Shown one piece after another: positions 7,421 to 16,365 of a stretch of DNA of 64,000 nt. A model generated the notes under the pieces. It ran no database searches, was not told the DNA's origin, and saw only the letters and a program-made list of their open reading frames with translations. The DNA lies in assembly GCF_913773995.1 (NCBI RefSeq), contig NZ_CAJYES010000090.1, forward strand, positions 1 through 64,000. Reading direction: 5' to 3'. The position numbers and the translations under genes are program-made. The DNA comes from an uncultured Pseudacidovorax sp. (GTDB taxonomy: Bacteria; Pseudomonadota; Gammaproteobacteria; Burkholderiales; Burkholderiaceae_C). The first letter of the stretch is position 1. The number at the start of each line of letters is the position of its first letter.

Positions 7421-9037
7421 TCACCAACCGGCGGCGAGGCCGTCGCGCCGCGGATCGCTGGCGATCACATAGCCCTCGGTCTTCGGATCGCCCATGCGCC
7501 AGATGAACTGGCCAGCGCCGAAGTCCTGGTACGAGTCGTTGATGACATCGATCTCGTGGCCCATGCCGCGCAGGCCCTCGACCACGCCGGGCGCCATGGC
7601 CGACTCCACGTTGATGTTCAGCCCGGCATTGAAGCGCCAGCGCGGTGCATCGCAGGCGGCCTGCGGGTTCTGGTGGTGGTCGATCATGCGCACCAGCGTC
7701 TGCATGTGGCCTTGGGGCTGCATGTTGCCGCCCATCACGCCGAAGCTCATCACCGGCTGGCCGCCTTGGGTGAGGAAGCCGGGGATGATGGTGTGGAAGG
7801 GCCGCTTGCCCGGCGCCACCTGATTCGGGCTCCCGTCCTTCAGGCTGAAGCCGTGTCCGCGGTTCTGCAGGCTGATGCCGAACTCCGGCTCCACGCAACC
7901 CGAGCCGAAGCCCATGTAGTTGCTCTGGATGAAGCTCACCATCATGCCGCTCTCGTCGGCGGCCGTGAGGTAAATGGTGCCGCCCTTGACCGGGTTGCCG
8001 GCCTGGAAGTCCTGTGCACGGTGCATGTCGATGAGTTTGGCACGGCTCGCCAGATAGGCGTCATCGAGCATTTGCTCGGGGGTCACCGTCATCGACGATG
8101 GCTCGGACACATAGCGGTAGACGTCGGCGAAGGCCAGCTTCATGGCCTCGATCTGCAGATGCTGGGCCTGGGCCGAGTCGATGGCCATGTCGGCGATGTC
8201 GAAGTTCGACAGGATGCCCAGCGCGATCAGCGCCGCGATGCCCTGGCCGTTGGGCGGGATCTCGTGCAGCGTGTAGCCGCGGTAGTCCTTGCTCACCGGC
8301 TTGACCCACTCGGGCTTCCAGCTGGCCAGGTCTGCCGTCGTCAGGCTGCCGCCGTTGGCCGCCGAGAAGCGGGCCAGGGCCTCGGCGATCTCGCCGCGGT
8401 AGAACGCCTCGCCGCGCGTCTGGCCGATGGCGCGCAGGGCACGGGCCGCGGCCGGAAAGCGGAAGAGCTCGCCCACCTCGGGCGCACGACCCCAGGGCAT
8501 GAAGCTCTGCGCGAAGCCCGGCTGGTTGTGCAGGATGGGCGTGGCTGCGGCCCACTTTTGCTGCACTACGGGCGGGATCAGGTAGCCGCGCTCGGCCACC
8601 TCGATGGCCGGACCCATGAGGTCGGCGAAGGGCAGCTTGCCGAAGCGCTCCGACAGCGCCGCCCAGGCGCCCACGGCACCCGGCACGGTGACCGAGTCCA
8701 TGCCGCGCATGGGCGGCGTGGCGCCATCGGCGCCGTGCTTGCGGCGGAAGTACTCGGGCGTCCATGCCGAAGGGGCGCAGCCCGAGCTGTTCAGGCCGTG
8801 CAGCTGCTGTCCGTCCCACAGGATGCAGAAGGCATCGCTGCCCAGGCCGTTGCTCACCGGCTCCACCAGCGTCATGACGGCCGCGGTGGCGATGGCGGCG
8901 TCCACCGCATTGCCACCCTGGTGCAGCATGCGCAGGCCGGCCTGTGCGGCCAGCGGGTGCGAGGTCGACACCACGTTGCGGGCGAAGACGGGGATGCGGG
9001 TGGAGGGGTAGGGATTGCCGTAGTCGAAGCGCTTCAT
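7421..9037 (-). CDS. Gamma-glutamyltransferase family hydrolase
   Basis: A 538-residue member of the Ntn-hydrolase gamma-glutamyltransferase family. The probable autocleavage and nucleophile threonine is Thr354 in TIYLTAAD, which aligns with TTHYSVVD of E. coli Ggt. The N-terminal part carries HQGGNAVDAAIATA and NGLGSDAFCILWDG. No clear signal peptide is seen, unlike periplasmic Ggt, so it may be a cytoplasmic acylase- or amidase-like member. An upstream TTG could extend the frame by five residues, but the ATG at 9037 follows GGAGAG and is preferred. It is followed after one base by the EamA exporter, which suggests that product export may be linked. Confidence 0.87.
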   Translation of the reverse strand: MKRFDYGNPYPSTRIPVFARNVVSTSHPLAAQAGLRMLHQGGNAVDAAIATAAVMTLVEPVSNGLGSDAFCILWDGQQLHGLNSSGCAPSAWTPEYFRRKHGADGATPPMRGMDSVTVPGAVGAWAALSERFGKLPFADLMGPAIEVAERGYLIPPVVQQKWAAATPILHNQPGFAQSFMPWGRAPEVGELFRFPAAARALRAIGQTRGEAFYRGEIAEALARFSAANGGSLTTADLASWKPEWVKPVSKDYRGYTLHEIPPNGQGIAALIALGILSNFDIADMAIDSAQAQHLQIEAMKLAFADVYRYVSEPSSMTVTPEQMLDDAYLASRAKLIDMHRAQDFQAGNPVKGGTIYLTAADESGMMVSFIQSNYMGFGSGCVEPEFGISLQNRGHGFSLKDGSPNQVAPGKRPFHTIIPGFLTQGGQPVMSFGVMGGNMQPQGHMQTLVRMIDHHQNPQAACDAPRWRFNAGLNINVESAMAPGVVEGLRGMGHEIDVINDSYQDFGAGQFIWRMGDPKTEGYVIASDPRRDGLAAGW

Positions 9038-9080
9038 GGGTCTCTCCTGCAAGGTCCTGTGTGTCTGGGGTCGAAGGCGA

Positions 9081-10046
9081 TCAGTCGTTGGTGATCTTGC
9101 GTTCGACGATGATCTTCTTCCACTTGGCGGCGTCCTGCGCCACCATGGCTGCGAACTGGGCCGGCGTGCTGGTGGTGGGCTCGATGCCCAGCTTGTCGAG
9201 CTTCTCGCGCACCTCGGGATCGGTGATGGCCTGTGCCGCCGCAGTGTTGACGCGTGCCACCAGGTCGGCAGGCAGGCCCTTGGGGCCGTACAGGCCGAAC
9301 CAGGTCACCGATTCGAAGCCCGGCAGTGTGTCGGCCACCGGCGGCAGGTCGGGCACCAGCGGACTGCGCTTGAGCGAGGTGACGGCCAGCGCGCGCAGAC
9401 GCCCGTCGCGCACGAAGGGCAGGCCCGTGGGCAGCGAATCGAACAGCAGGTCCACCTTGCCGCTCATCAGGTCGGGCATGGCCAGGGCCGTGCCCTTGTA
9501 CGGGATGTGCGTGACGAACACGCCGGCCATCGACTTGAACAGCTCTGCCGTCAGTTGCACCACGGTGCCGTTGCCGCTCGAGGCGTAGTTGAACTTGCCG
9601 GGGTTCTTGCGAGCGAGCTCGATCCATTCCTTGACGCTGCGCGCGGGCGAGCTGTTGGGCACCAGCATGATGCTGGGCGCGTTGCCGACGTGGGCGATGG
9701 GCGTGAAGTCGCGCACCGTGTCGTAGGGCAGCTTGGGGTTGATCGACGGACCCACCGAATGGGTGCTGGTGGTGGCCAACAGCAGCGTGTAGCCGTCGGC
9801 CGGCGCCTTGGCCGCCAGATCGGAGCCGATGGCGCCGCCAGCGCCGGGCTTGTTGTCCACCACCAGGGCATTGCCGAGCTTCTCGCCCATCTTCTGGGAC
9901 AGGGTGCGGGCGAACAGGTCGGTGGCGCCGCCGGCCGGAAAGGGCACGATCAACCGGATGGGCTTGGACGGATAGCTCTGCGCCAGCGCGGCGCCGGCGG
10001 GAAGCAGCGAGGCCGAGGCGGCCTGCAGGAAATGTCTGCGTTGCAT
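9081..10046 (-). CDS. Tripartite tricarboxylate transporter substrate-binding protein (Bug/TctC family)
   Basis: A 321-residue Bug-type periplasmic binding protein. It starts MQRRHFLQAASASLLPAGA, an export signal ending at ALAQS, and continues with the conserved YPSKPIRLIVPFPAGG of the family. Bug proteins bind carboxylates such as citrate, or amides and aromatics, and pass them to TctAB. The frame continues 38 codons upstream without any domain, so the ATG at 10046, placed at the signal peptide, is chosen. It lies downstream of tctA but is cut off from it by a terminator, and is 43 bases upstream of the gamma-glutamyltransferase-like gene. Confidence 0.92.
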   Translation of the reverse strand: MQRRHFLQAASASLLPAGAALAQSYPSKPIRLIVPFPAGGATDLFARTLSQKMGEKLGNALVVDNKPGAGGAIGSDLAAKAPADGYTLLLATTSTHSVGPSINPKLPYDTVRDFTPIAHVGNAPSIMLVPNSSPARSVKEWIELARKNPGKFNYASSGNGTVVQLTAELFKSMAGVFVTHIPYKGTALAMPDLMSGKVDLLFDSLPTGLPFVRDGRLRALAVTSLKRSPLVPDLPPVADTLPGFESVTWFGLYGPKGLPADLVARVNTAAAQAITDPEVREKLDKLGIEPTTSTPAQFAAMVAQDAAKWKKIIVERKITND

Positions 10047-10197
10047 CGTCAAGGGCGAAGAAGAGGGAAATGGTGGGTGGCGGTCGGCCCGGCGGCCGTG
10101 CGGCGCCGATTGGAACGCTTTCCGCACTGATGAGGAAATGGATTTGGTTGATGAATTCATGCAGCCGACCTATGAATCTCGCCGCGCTGGCCCGCCC

Positions 10198-10226
10198 AAA
10201 GAAAAACGGCACCCGAAGGTGCCGTT
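10198..10226 (-). terminator. Rho-independent terminator after tctBA
   Basis: Read on the minus strand, a 9-bp stem AACGGCACC/GGTGCCGTT with a TTCG tetraloop is followed by GTTTTTCTTT. It lies 44 bases beyond the tctA stop and should end the tctBA transcript, so that the Bug gene needs its own promoter or depends on read-through. Confidence 0.85.
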
Positions 10227-10269
10227 CGTTCGTGCAAGGGGCGTGCCGCAAGCGACCCGCCCCGCCCCG

Positions 10270-11781
10270 TCATTCTTCGACGAAGGCTTCCTCGCGCTTG
10301 GACTTGACCGAGGGCAGCAGCACGATCACCAGCAGCAGCACCGCCATCAGCAGCAGGCCGGCCGAGATGGGCCGCGTGACCAGCACGCTCCATTCGCCGC
10401 GCGACAGCAGCAGCGCACGCCGAAGGTTCTCTTCCATCATCGGCCCCAGGATGAAGCCCAGCAGCAGCGGCGCCGGCTCGCAGCCCATCTTGATGAAGGC
10501 ATAGCCCACCACACCGAAGATGGCGACCATCCACACGTCGAAGGTGTTGTTGTTGGTCGAGTACACGCCGATGGCGCAGAACAGCACGATCGCCGGGAAC
10601 AGCCACTTGTACGGAATCGACAGCAGCTTGATCCACATGCCGATCAGCGGCAGGTTCAGGATGATCAGCATCAGGTTGCCGATCCACATCGAGGCGATCA
10701 GGCCCCAGAACAGTTCCGGGTTGCTGGTCATCACCTGCGGGCCGGGCTGGATGTTGTGGATGGTCATGGCACCGACCATCAGCGCCATCACCGGGTTGGG
10801 CGGAATGCCCAGCGTCAGCAGCGGAATGAAGGAGGTCTGCGCACCGGCGTTGTTGGCCGACTCGGGGCCGGCCACGCCGCGGATGTTGCCCTTGCCGAAC
10901 GGGACTTCGCCCGGACGCGGCTTGAGCTTCTTCTCCAGCGTGTACGACGCGAAGGACGACAGCAGCGCGCCGCCGCCCGGCAGGATGCCCAGGGCCGAAC
11001 CCAGCGCGGTGCCGCGCAGCACGGCGGGCGTCATGCGCTTGAAGTCTTCCTTGGTGGGCCACAGGCCCTGCAGCTTCGCGGTGAAGATCTCGCGGTCTTC
11101 CTCGGGCTTGGCCAGGTTGGAGATGATCTCGCCGTAGCCGAACACGCCCATGGCGATGGCGATGAAGCCGATGCCGTCGGTCAGTTCCGGAATGTCGAAG
11201 CTGTAGCGGGCCACGCCCGAGTTCACGTCCGTGCCCACCAGTCCCAGCAGCAGGCCCAGCACGATCATGCAGATGGCCTTGAGCAGCGAGCCGGAGGCCA
11301 GCACCACCGCACCGATCAGGCCCAGGATCATCAGGCTGAAGTACTCGGCGGGGCCGAACTTGAAGGCCAGTTCGGTCAGCGGTGGCGCGAAGGCCGCCAG
11401 GATCAGCGTGCCCACGCAGCCGGCGAAGAAGGAGCCCAGGCCGGCGGCCGCGAGGGCTGGCCCGCCTCGTCCCGCCTTGGCCATGGCATGCCCGTCGATC
11501 ACGGTCACCACCGAGGCCGATTCCCCTGGCAGGTTCACCAGGATGGCGGTGGTCGAACCGCCGTACTGCGAGCCGTAGTAGATGCCGGCCAGCATGATCA
11601 GCGCCGCCACCGGCGGAAGTGCGTAGGTCGCCGGCAGCAGCATGGCGATGGTCGCCACCGGGCCGATGCCGGGCAGCACGCCGATCAGCGTGCCCAGCAG
11701 GCAGCCGACGAAGGCATAGATCAGGTTCTGCAGCGTGAAGGCCGCGCCGAAGCCGATCGAAAGGTTGGTAATCAGATCCAT
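10270..11781 (-). CDS. tctA: Tripartite tricarboxylate transporter large permease TctA
   Basis: A 503-residue polytopic inner-membrane protein with the TctA signatures GVLPGIGPVATIAMLLP near residues 37-54 and YYGSQYGGSTTAILVNLPGE near 68-88, and a second internal repeat around GILPGGGALLSSFASYTLE. It is the channel subunit of a secondary, cation-driven tricarboxylate-type transporter. It begins 13 bases after the tctB stop and ends before a strong terminator. With the Bug protein at 9081-10046 it completes a three-part transporter. Confidence 0.95.
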   Translation of the reverse strand: MDLITNLSIGFGAAFTLQNLIYAFVGCLLGTLIGVLPGIGPVATIAMLLPATYALPPVAALIMLAGIYYGSQYGGSTTAILVNLPGESASVVTVIDGHAMAKAGRGGPALAAAGLGSFFAGCVGTLILAAFAPPLTELAFKFGPAEYFSLMILGLIGAVVLASGSLLKAICMIVLGLLLGLVGTDVNSGVARYSFDIPELTDGIGFIAIAMGVFGYGEIISNLAKPEEDREIFTAKLQGLWPTKEDFKRMTPAVLRGTALGSALGILPGGGALLSSFASYTLEKKLKPRPGEVPFGKGNIRGVAGPESANNAGAQTSFIPLLTLGIPPNPVMALMVGAMTIHNIQPGPQVMTSNPELFWGLIASMWIGNLMLIILNLPLIGMWIKLLSIPYKWLFPAIVLFCAIGVYSTNNNTFDVWMVAIFGVVGYAFIKMGCEPAPLLLGFILGPMMEENLRRALLLSRGEWSVLVTRPISAGLLLMAVLLLVIVLLPSVKSKREEAFVEE

Positions 11782-11794
11782 GGGATTGCGCCGA

Positions 11795-12283
11795 TCAGCC
11801 GGTGATGAACGTGGGCCAGACCTGGAACTGCAGCTTCAGGCCGACGATGAATGCGAGATAGCTGCCCACCGCGAGGATGGTGCCGAGGATCAGCGCCAGC
11901 TTGAGCGAGAACTCGGCGCCAGCCAGGGCGGCAATGATCACCAGCGCATAGATGCCGATGATCAGGCCCATGGCCGGCAGGCCGATGCTGGGCAGGCCGC
12001 CCAGCAGCACGCCGAATACGAGGTTGGCCGCGATGATGAACACCAGCGGCTTCCACGCGATCTTGCCGATGGGCTCGCCGTCCACAGTCTCCACGGTCAG
12101 CGAACCGAAGACGACCACGAGGCCCAGGACGGCCAGGACGATGCCCAGCATGAGGGGGAAATACCCCGGACCCATGCGCGCCCCGCTGCCCACGGTGTAG
12201 GTCGTGGCGCCCCAGGCGAACCCGGCACCGACCAGCGTGAACATGAGGCCCGCGAAAAAGTCCTTCTGACTTTTGATCTTCAC
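11795..12283 (-). CDS. tctB: Tripartite tricarboxylate transporter small subunit TctB
   Basis: A small membrane protein of 162 residues with about four hydrophobic segments and the TctB-typical start FFAGLMFTLVGAGFAWGATTY followed by GSGARMGPGYFP. It is the small permease subunit that pairs with TctA. Two GTG codons could start it; the one at 12283 has GGAGA six bases upstream and is preferred over the one at 12298. It is the first gene of the tctBA operon. No regulator gene is adjacent. Confidence 0.88.
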   Translation of the reverse strand: MKIKSQKDFFAGLMFTLVGAGFAWGATTYTVGSGARMGPGYFPLMLGIVLAVLGLVVVFGSLTVETVDGEPIGKIAWKPLVFIIAANLVFGVLLGGLPSIGLPAMGLIIGIYALVIIAALAGAEFSLKLALILGTILAVGSYLAFIVGLKLQFQVWPTFITG

Positions 12284-12377
12284 GAACAGTCTCCACACAA
12301 AAAAGAGTGGGCGGATTTTTGGTCAGCCACCAGTCAGCTTCGATGTGGATTCCACCTAACCTGAGTTCAGGGTTAGC

Positions 12378-12392
12378 CCGGGGTTGCCCCGG
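12378..12392 (-). terminator. GC hairpin after the GspE-type gene, weak terminator
   Basis: CCGGGG-TTG-CCCCGG lies just past the gspE-like stop, with a second pair CTAACC/GGGTTAG at 12356-12376 beside it. There is no T run, so termination is uncertain. Confidence 0.3.
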
Positions 12393-12398
12393 TCGCGC

Positions 12399-14240
12399 TC
12401 AGATCTTTTCCTGCAGCGGGGGCGTGGCCGACAGCACTTCGGGCACCGTGGTCAGCCCTTCGGCAACGCGCAGCAGACCCGCCAGACGCAGCGGCCGCAT
12501 GCCGTCGGCCACCGCCTGCCGACGCAGCGCACCGATGTCGGGCGCCTGGCCCAGCAGGCCGCGGAAGCTCTCGCTCACCGTCATCAGCTCATAGAGACCG
12601 GTGCGGCCCCGGTAGCCGGTCATGCGGCATTCGATGCAGCCGACGGGCTTGTAGGCCCGCACGGTGCCGCCGCTCACGCGCCAGGGCGCGGCCAGCTCAT
12701 CGAGCGTCTCGCGCGTCACCTCGTCGTCGGGCTGCTTGCAGTGCGGGCACAGCGTTCGCACCAGGCGCTGGGCCATCACGCCCAGCAGCGTGGCGTTGAC
12801 CAAGTAGGCCGGCACGCCCAGTTCCATCAGGCGCGAGATGGCGCTGGGCGCATCGTTGGTGTGAAGGGTGCTGAACACCAGGTGGCCGGTGAGCGCGGCC
12901 TGGACAGCCATCTCGGCGGTGTCCAGGTCACGGATCTCGCCCACCATGATGATGTCCGGGTCCTGCCGCATGAGGGCGCGCAGGCCCTCGGTGAAGCCGA
13001 AGTCCAGCTGGTGCTGCACCTGGGTCTGGTTGAACGAGGGCTCGATCATCTCGATCGGGTCCTCGATGGTGCTGACGTTGACCTCCTCGGTGGCCACGCG
13101 CCGCAGGGTCGAGTACAGCGTGGTGGTCTTGCCCGAGCCGGTCGGGCCGGTCACGAGGATGATGCCGTGCGGATGCGCGACGAGCGACTTCCAGCGTGCC
13201 GCGTCGTGGGCCGAGAAGCCCAGCGCGTCCAGATCCTTGACCACTGTGTCGGGGTCGAAGATGCGCATCACCATCTTCTCGCCGAAAGCCGTGGGCAATG
13301 TGGAGAGGCGCATCTCCACCTCCTCGTGCGCCGCCGTGCCGCTGCCGGCGGCCTCTGCACCGGGCAGCGCCGGGCGCAGGCGACGGGTCTTGATGCGGCC
13401 GTCCAGCGGGCGGCGTTTCTCGACCACGTCCATGCGGCCCAGCAGCTTGATGCGGGCGATCATGGCGCTCATCACCGTGAGCGGCATCTGGTAGGCCGGA
13501 TGCAGCACCCCATCGATGCGGAAGCGGATCACGCCCTGCTCACGCCGCGGCTCCAGGTGGATGTCGGAGGCGCGCTGATCGAATGCGTACTGCCATAGCC
13601 AGTCCACGACCTGCACGATGCTCTGGTCGTTGGCGTCGAGCTGGCGGTTGCTGCGGCCCAGCTCGACCAGTTGCTCGAAGCTGGTGGCGGCCGCCTGGCC
13701 GCCGGCCTTCTGCGCCGCGCGCACGGAGCGCGCGAGGGCGAAGAACTCGGCCGTGTAGCGATGGATTTCGACCGGGTTGGCCACCACGCGCCGCACCTGC
13801 CGGCGCGACTGGCGCTCCACCTCGGCCACCCAGTCGGCGATGAAGGGCTCCGCCGTCGCGACGATGACCTCGGTGGGCCCGACCTGCACCGGCAGCACCT
13901 TGTGGCGCTCGGCATAGGCCGCGCTCATCACGTCTGCCACCTTGCCCACGTCCACCTTGAGCGGGTCGATGCGCAGGTAGGGAAGGCCCGCGCGGCCGGC
14001 CAGCCACTGGGTGAGCGTCTCCAGATCGAGCGGGCGGCCATCGGCGGCAGCGGTGACGGCCACATTGGCCAGGCGCGCCAGTGGATGCTGGCTGCTCTCG
14101 GCCTGGGCGCAGCGGGCGATGGTGCGGTCGGCCTCTTCGCGGCTGATGACCCCGTCCTGCGCCATCCATTCCACCAGCGTGCGCAGCACCAGTGGGCCCT
14201 GGTAGGCGGGAGGCGGGCTGGTGGGGGCGGGTCGGGTCAT
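12399..14240 (-). CDS. GspE/PulE family secretion or pilus assembly ATPase
   Basis: A 613-residue type II/IV secretion ATPase. Residues 1-170 form an MshEN-like N-terminal region, followed by the ATPase core with Walker A GPTGSGKTTT near 364, the Asp box, Walker B DIIMVGEIRD near 430-440 and the His box STLHTND. The four-cysteine zinc motif is present as CPHCKQ then CIECRMTGYRGRTGLYE. It would power assembly of a type II secretion or type IV pilus pseudopilus. No other gsp or pil gene is nearby, so it is an orphan here. The ATG at 14240 overlaps the stop of the spermidine-synthase-like gene by ATGA. Confidence 0.9.
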   Translation of the reverse strand: MTRPAPTSPPPAYQGPLVLRTLVEWMAQDGVISREEADRTIARCAQAESSQHPLARLANVAVTAAADGRPLDLETLTQWLAGRAGLPYLRIDPLKVDVGKVADVMSAAYAERHKVLPVQVGPTEVIVATAEPFIADWVAEVERQSRRQVRRVVANPVEIHRYTAEFFALARSVRAAQKAGGQAAATSFEQLVELGRSNRQLDANDQSIVQVVDWLWQYAFDQRASDIHLEPRREQGVIRFRIDGVLHPAYQMPLTVMSAMIARIKLLGRMDVVEKRRPLDGRIKTRRLRPALPGAEAAGSGTAAHEEVEMRLSTLPTAFGEKMVMRIFDPDTVVKDLDALGFSAHDAARWKSLVAHPHGIILVTGPTGSGKTTTLYSTLRRVATEEVNVSTIEDPIEMIEPSFNQTQVQHQLDFGFTEGLRALMRQDPDIIMVGEIRDLDTAEMAVQAALTGHLVFSTLHTNDAPSAISRLMELGVPAYLVNATLLGVMAQRLVRTLCPHCKQPDDEVTRETLDELAAPWRVSGGTVRAYKPVGCIECRMTGYRGRTGLYELMTVSESFRGLLGQAPDIGALRRQAVADGMRPLRLAGLLRVAEGLTTVPEVLSATPPLQEKI

Positions 14241-15001
14241 GGTTGCAGGGGCTTGAACACGCGCAGCCACTTGGGCGCCGGCAGGCCCCAGCGCGCCGCA
14301 ACCGCCTCGGCCTGCTGAGCCAGCCGGTCTCGCTTGGGACGCGATGGCGTGCGCTGGGCCAGCACGATGGTGTTGCCTTCGCGCGTGGGCTTGAAGGCCC
14401 ACATCGCATCGGCACCGAAGGCCTCGGCGATCTTCTCCACGCTGCGGTCGTAGCTGGAAGAACGGCCGAAAAGGTTGACGGTCATGCAGCCGTCTTCGGT
14501 CAGCACGCCGCGGCAGTCGGCATAGAACTCGGCGCTGTCGAGCACCGGCGCCGCGGCCTCGTGGTCGTAAAGATCCACCTGCAGCGCATGCACGCCGCCC
14601 TGCCACTTCGGATTGCGCACCTCCTCGGCCGCATCGGCGATCACGACCTGCAGCTTGGTGTCATCGGGCGGCAGCTTGAACCAGCCGCGGCAGGCGGCCA
14701 CCACGGCAGGATTCAGCTCGACGGCCGTGGTGCGCATGCGCAGCTGCTTGCGGCAGAACTTGGTCAACGACGCCGCGCCCAGGCCCAGCTGCATGGCGTG
14801 GCGCTTGGCGACCTCGGCAGGCTCGACGAAGAGCAACCAGGCCATCATGCGCTGCACGTACTCCAGCTCGATTTCGAAGGGTGCGTCGATGCGCATGGAG
14901 CCCTGGACCCATTCGGTGCCCAGGTGCAGGTAACGGATGTCGCCCCAGTCCGAGAAGTTGACCTCGGGCAGTTCCTGCGGCTTGCTGCGGCGGGGCTTCA
15001 T
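14237..15001 (-). CDS. Spermidine synthase-like methyltransferase-fold protein
   Basis: A 254-residue protein related to polyamine aminopropyltransferases. It has a Rossmann-type core with the glycine-rich QLGLGAASLTKF and the acidic TTAVELNPAV at the end of the second strand, then DLYDHEAAAP where the catalytic acidic residues of spermidine synthases usually lie. The gatekeeper residues of true SpeE are not clear, so the reaction is uncertain. It is coupled on both sides by ATGA overlaps: with the DNA glycosylase upstream (14998-15001) and the GspE-type ATPase downstream (14237-14240). Confidence 0.82.
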   Translation of the reverse strand: MKPRRSKPQELPEVNFSDWGDIRYLHLGTEWVQGSMRIDAPFEIELEYVQRMMAWLLFVEPAEVAKRHAMQLGLGAASLTKFCRKQLRMRTTAVELNPAVVAACRGWFKLPPDDTKLQVVIADAAEEVRNPKWQGGVHALQVDLYDHEAAAPVLDSAEFYADCRGVLTEDGCMTVNLFGRSSSYDRSVEKIAEAFGADAMWAFKPTREGNTIVLAQRTPSRPKRDRLAQQAEAVAARWGLPAPKWLRVFKPLQP

Positions 15002-15528
15002 GTGCAGAGCCCATGTCGTGCGAAGACCTCGCGCCAGGCCTCGATCTTGCGCGCCAGGCTCCAGGCCGCATGGGCCGGGCTGGTGGAAGGAAGACGGTAG
15101 ACGGGCAGGCCGTTCACGGCCAGGCGCGCGGCCTGGGCATGGCTGGCGGCGCCGTTGTGGGCGATCGCTTCAAGACGGGGAAGATCGAGCCGATGCAGGT
15201 CGTTGCGCTCTGCGTTGCGGATGGCCGCATCCAGGCTGCCGACACGGCGGCAACGCGCATACACGTCCCACAGTCCCAGGCCTCGGTCGAGGATCCACCG
15301 GCAGCGCCCGGCATAGTCGTGAGAATGGGGAAGCGGCTGCTCGGGCCAGAGGGCTTGCAAGAGGGTCCAGAGCTGGTTGCGGGGGTTCGCATAATACTGC
15401 CGCCTCTCGAGCGAGATACGGCTCGGGAAGCTGCCCAGGATCAGCAGCCGGGTGTGCGTGGCCACCACGGGAGCCAGCCCCTCCAGCAGTGGCGGCTCTG
15501 GGGTCGGCGGATAAGGCGACTGCTGCAT
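14998..15528 (-). CDS. DNA-deoxyinosine glycosylase (uracil-DNA glycosylase superfamily)
   Basis: A 176-residue member of the Mug/TDG-like uracil-DNA glycosylase superfamily. The motif LILGSFPSRISLERRQYYAN near residues 30-48 with NPRNQLWTLL matches the deoxyinosine glycosylase branch, and the C-terminal LPSTSPAHAAW is the second DNA-binding loop. It would remove hypoxanthine or uracil from DNA in base excision repair. The frame can be extended 15 codons to a TTG, but the ATG at 15528 is the better start although its ribosome binding site is weak. It is the first gene of the coupled three-gene minus-strand set. Confidence 0.85.
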   Translation of the reverse strand: MQQSPYPPTPEPPLLEGLAPVVATHTRLLILGSFPSRISLERRQYYANPRNQLWTLLQALWPEQPLPHSHDYAGRCRWILDRGLGLWDVYARCRRVGSLDAAIRNAERNDLHRLDLPRLEAIAHNGAASHAQAARLAVNGLPVYRLPSTSPAHAAWSLARKIEAWREVFARHGLCT

Positions 15529-15570
15529 GACGCCATCATCGCCGCCTGGACCGACGTCCGGGCCGCCCAG

Positions 15571-15593
15571 CAAATAGCCCGCCGAAGCGGGCT
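15571..15593 (-). terminator. Rho-independent terminator after the Lys/Ala repeat protein gene
   Basis: On the minus strand AGCCCGC-TTCG-GCGGGCT is followed by ATTTG. It lies 66 bases beyond the stop of the repeat protein gene and before the DNA glycosylase gene, separating the two transcripts. Confidence 0.6.
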
Positions 15594-15658
15594 CCTTGCC
15601 GAAGACCCTGCGCTATCGCCTGTCCCGCTGGATGCGGCGCCAGGCGGCACTCACACGG

Positions 15659-16168
15659 TCACTGCTTGCCAGCTGCCTTCGCGGCTTCGTTCTGCTCGGT
15701 GCCGGGGATCTTCTCGCCGATCTTGTTGCCGGCAGTGCGCATGCCATCGGCCGTCTTGTGGGCCACGTTGGCGGTGGCGTCGCCAGCCTTGTGGACGCCG
15801 CGCTTGGTGGCGTTGTAGGCCTTCTTGGCGCCGCTTTCGGTGGCATCGACCGCCTCGCCGCCGACTTCCTTGGTCTTGCGATAGGCCTTCTTCGTACCGC
15901 GCTCGGTGGCATCGGCGGCCTTCTCGGCGGTGTTCTTGGTGGCGCGGTAGGCCTTCTTCGCACCACGCTCGGTGGCGTCGACCGCTTCCTTGCCGGTTTC
16001 CTTGGCGCGCTCGGTCAGCGTGGGCTGCGCCGTCGCAGGCATGGCCGGCGTCGTCGCGGTGGTGGTGGTCGTGGTCGTGGCGCTGGTCTGCGCCATGGCG
16101 GGCAGACCGATGGAGGCCAGGACCACGATCAGCGCAGCAGGAAGGGCACGGAGGTTGTACGTTGTCAT
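15659..16168 (-). CDS. Secreted Lys/Ala-rich repeat protein, LEA-like
   Basis: A 169-residue protein not assigned to a known family. Residues 1-27 are a Sec signal peptide ending PAMAQ, then a Thr/Ala/Pro linker, then from about 55 to 155 some five imperfect repeats of about 20-24 residues built on DATERGAKKAYRATKNTAEK. The repeats are amphipathic, rich in Lys, Ala, Thr and Glu and nearly lack large hydrophobics, like LEA or apolipoprotein-type helices. A periplasmic or surface role in stress protection or binding of DNA or membranes is only inference. The ATG at 16168 follows AGGAGCG, and a terminator lies downstream. Confidence 0.85.
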   Translation of the reverse strand: MTTYNLRALPAALIVVLASIGLPAMAQTSATTTTTTTATTPAMPATAQPTLTERAKETGKEAVDATERGAKKAYRATKNTAEKAADATERGTKKAYRKTKEVGGEAVDATESGAKKAYNATKRGVHKAGDATANVAHKTADGMRTAGNKIGEKIPGTEQNEAAKAAGKQ

Positions 16169-16365
16169 CGGAATCGCTCCTTTGGATGCGGGCCGCCTTG
16201 GGCAGCCCCGGTTTGGGACACACGGGGTGGTGCCCCGTATGGCCTGCAACGGCAGGCCGCAGTCGAAGGATGACACCGAAGAACGCCTTGCAATCGCTGG
16301 AACGACATGTTGCGACCTCGGCCTACGGACGCCCATCGGCCATGTCCGACAGGCCGGCAAGTCCT

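Noticed and set aside
12399-14606. Longer version of the GspE-type protein starting at 14606
   Set aside because: The extra 122 residues are an out-of-frame shadow of the spermidine-synthase-like gene; the ATG at 14240 in an ATGA overlap is the natural start.
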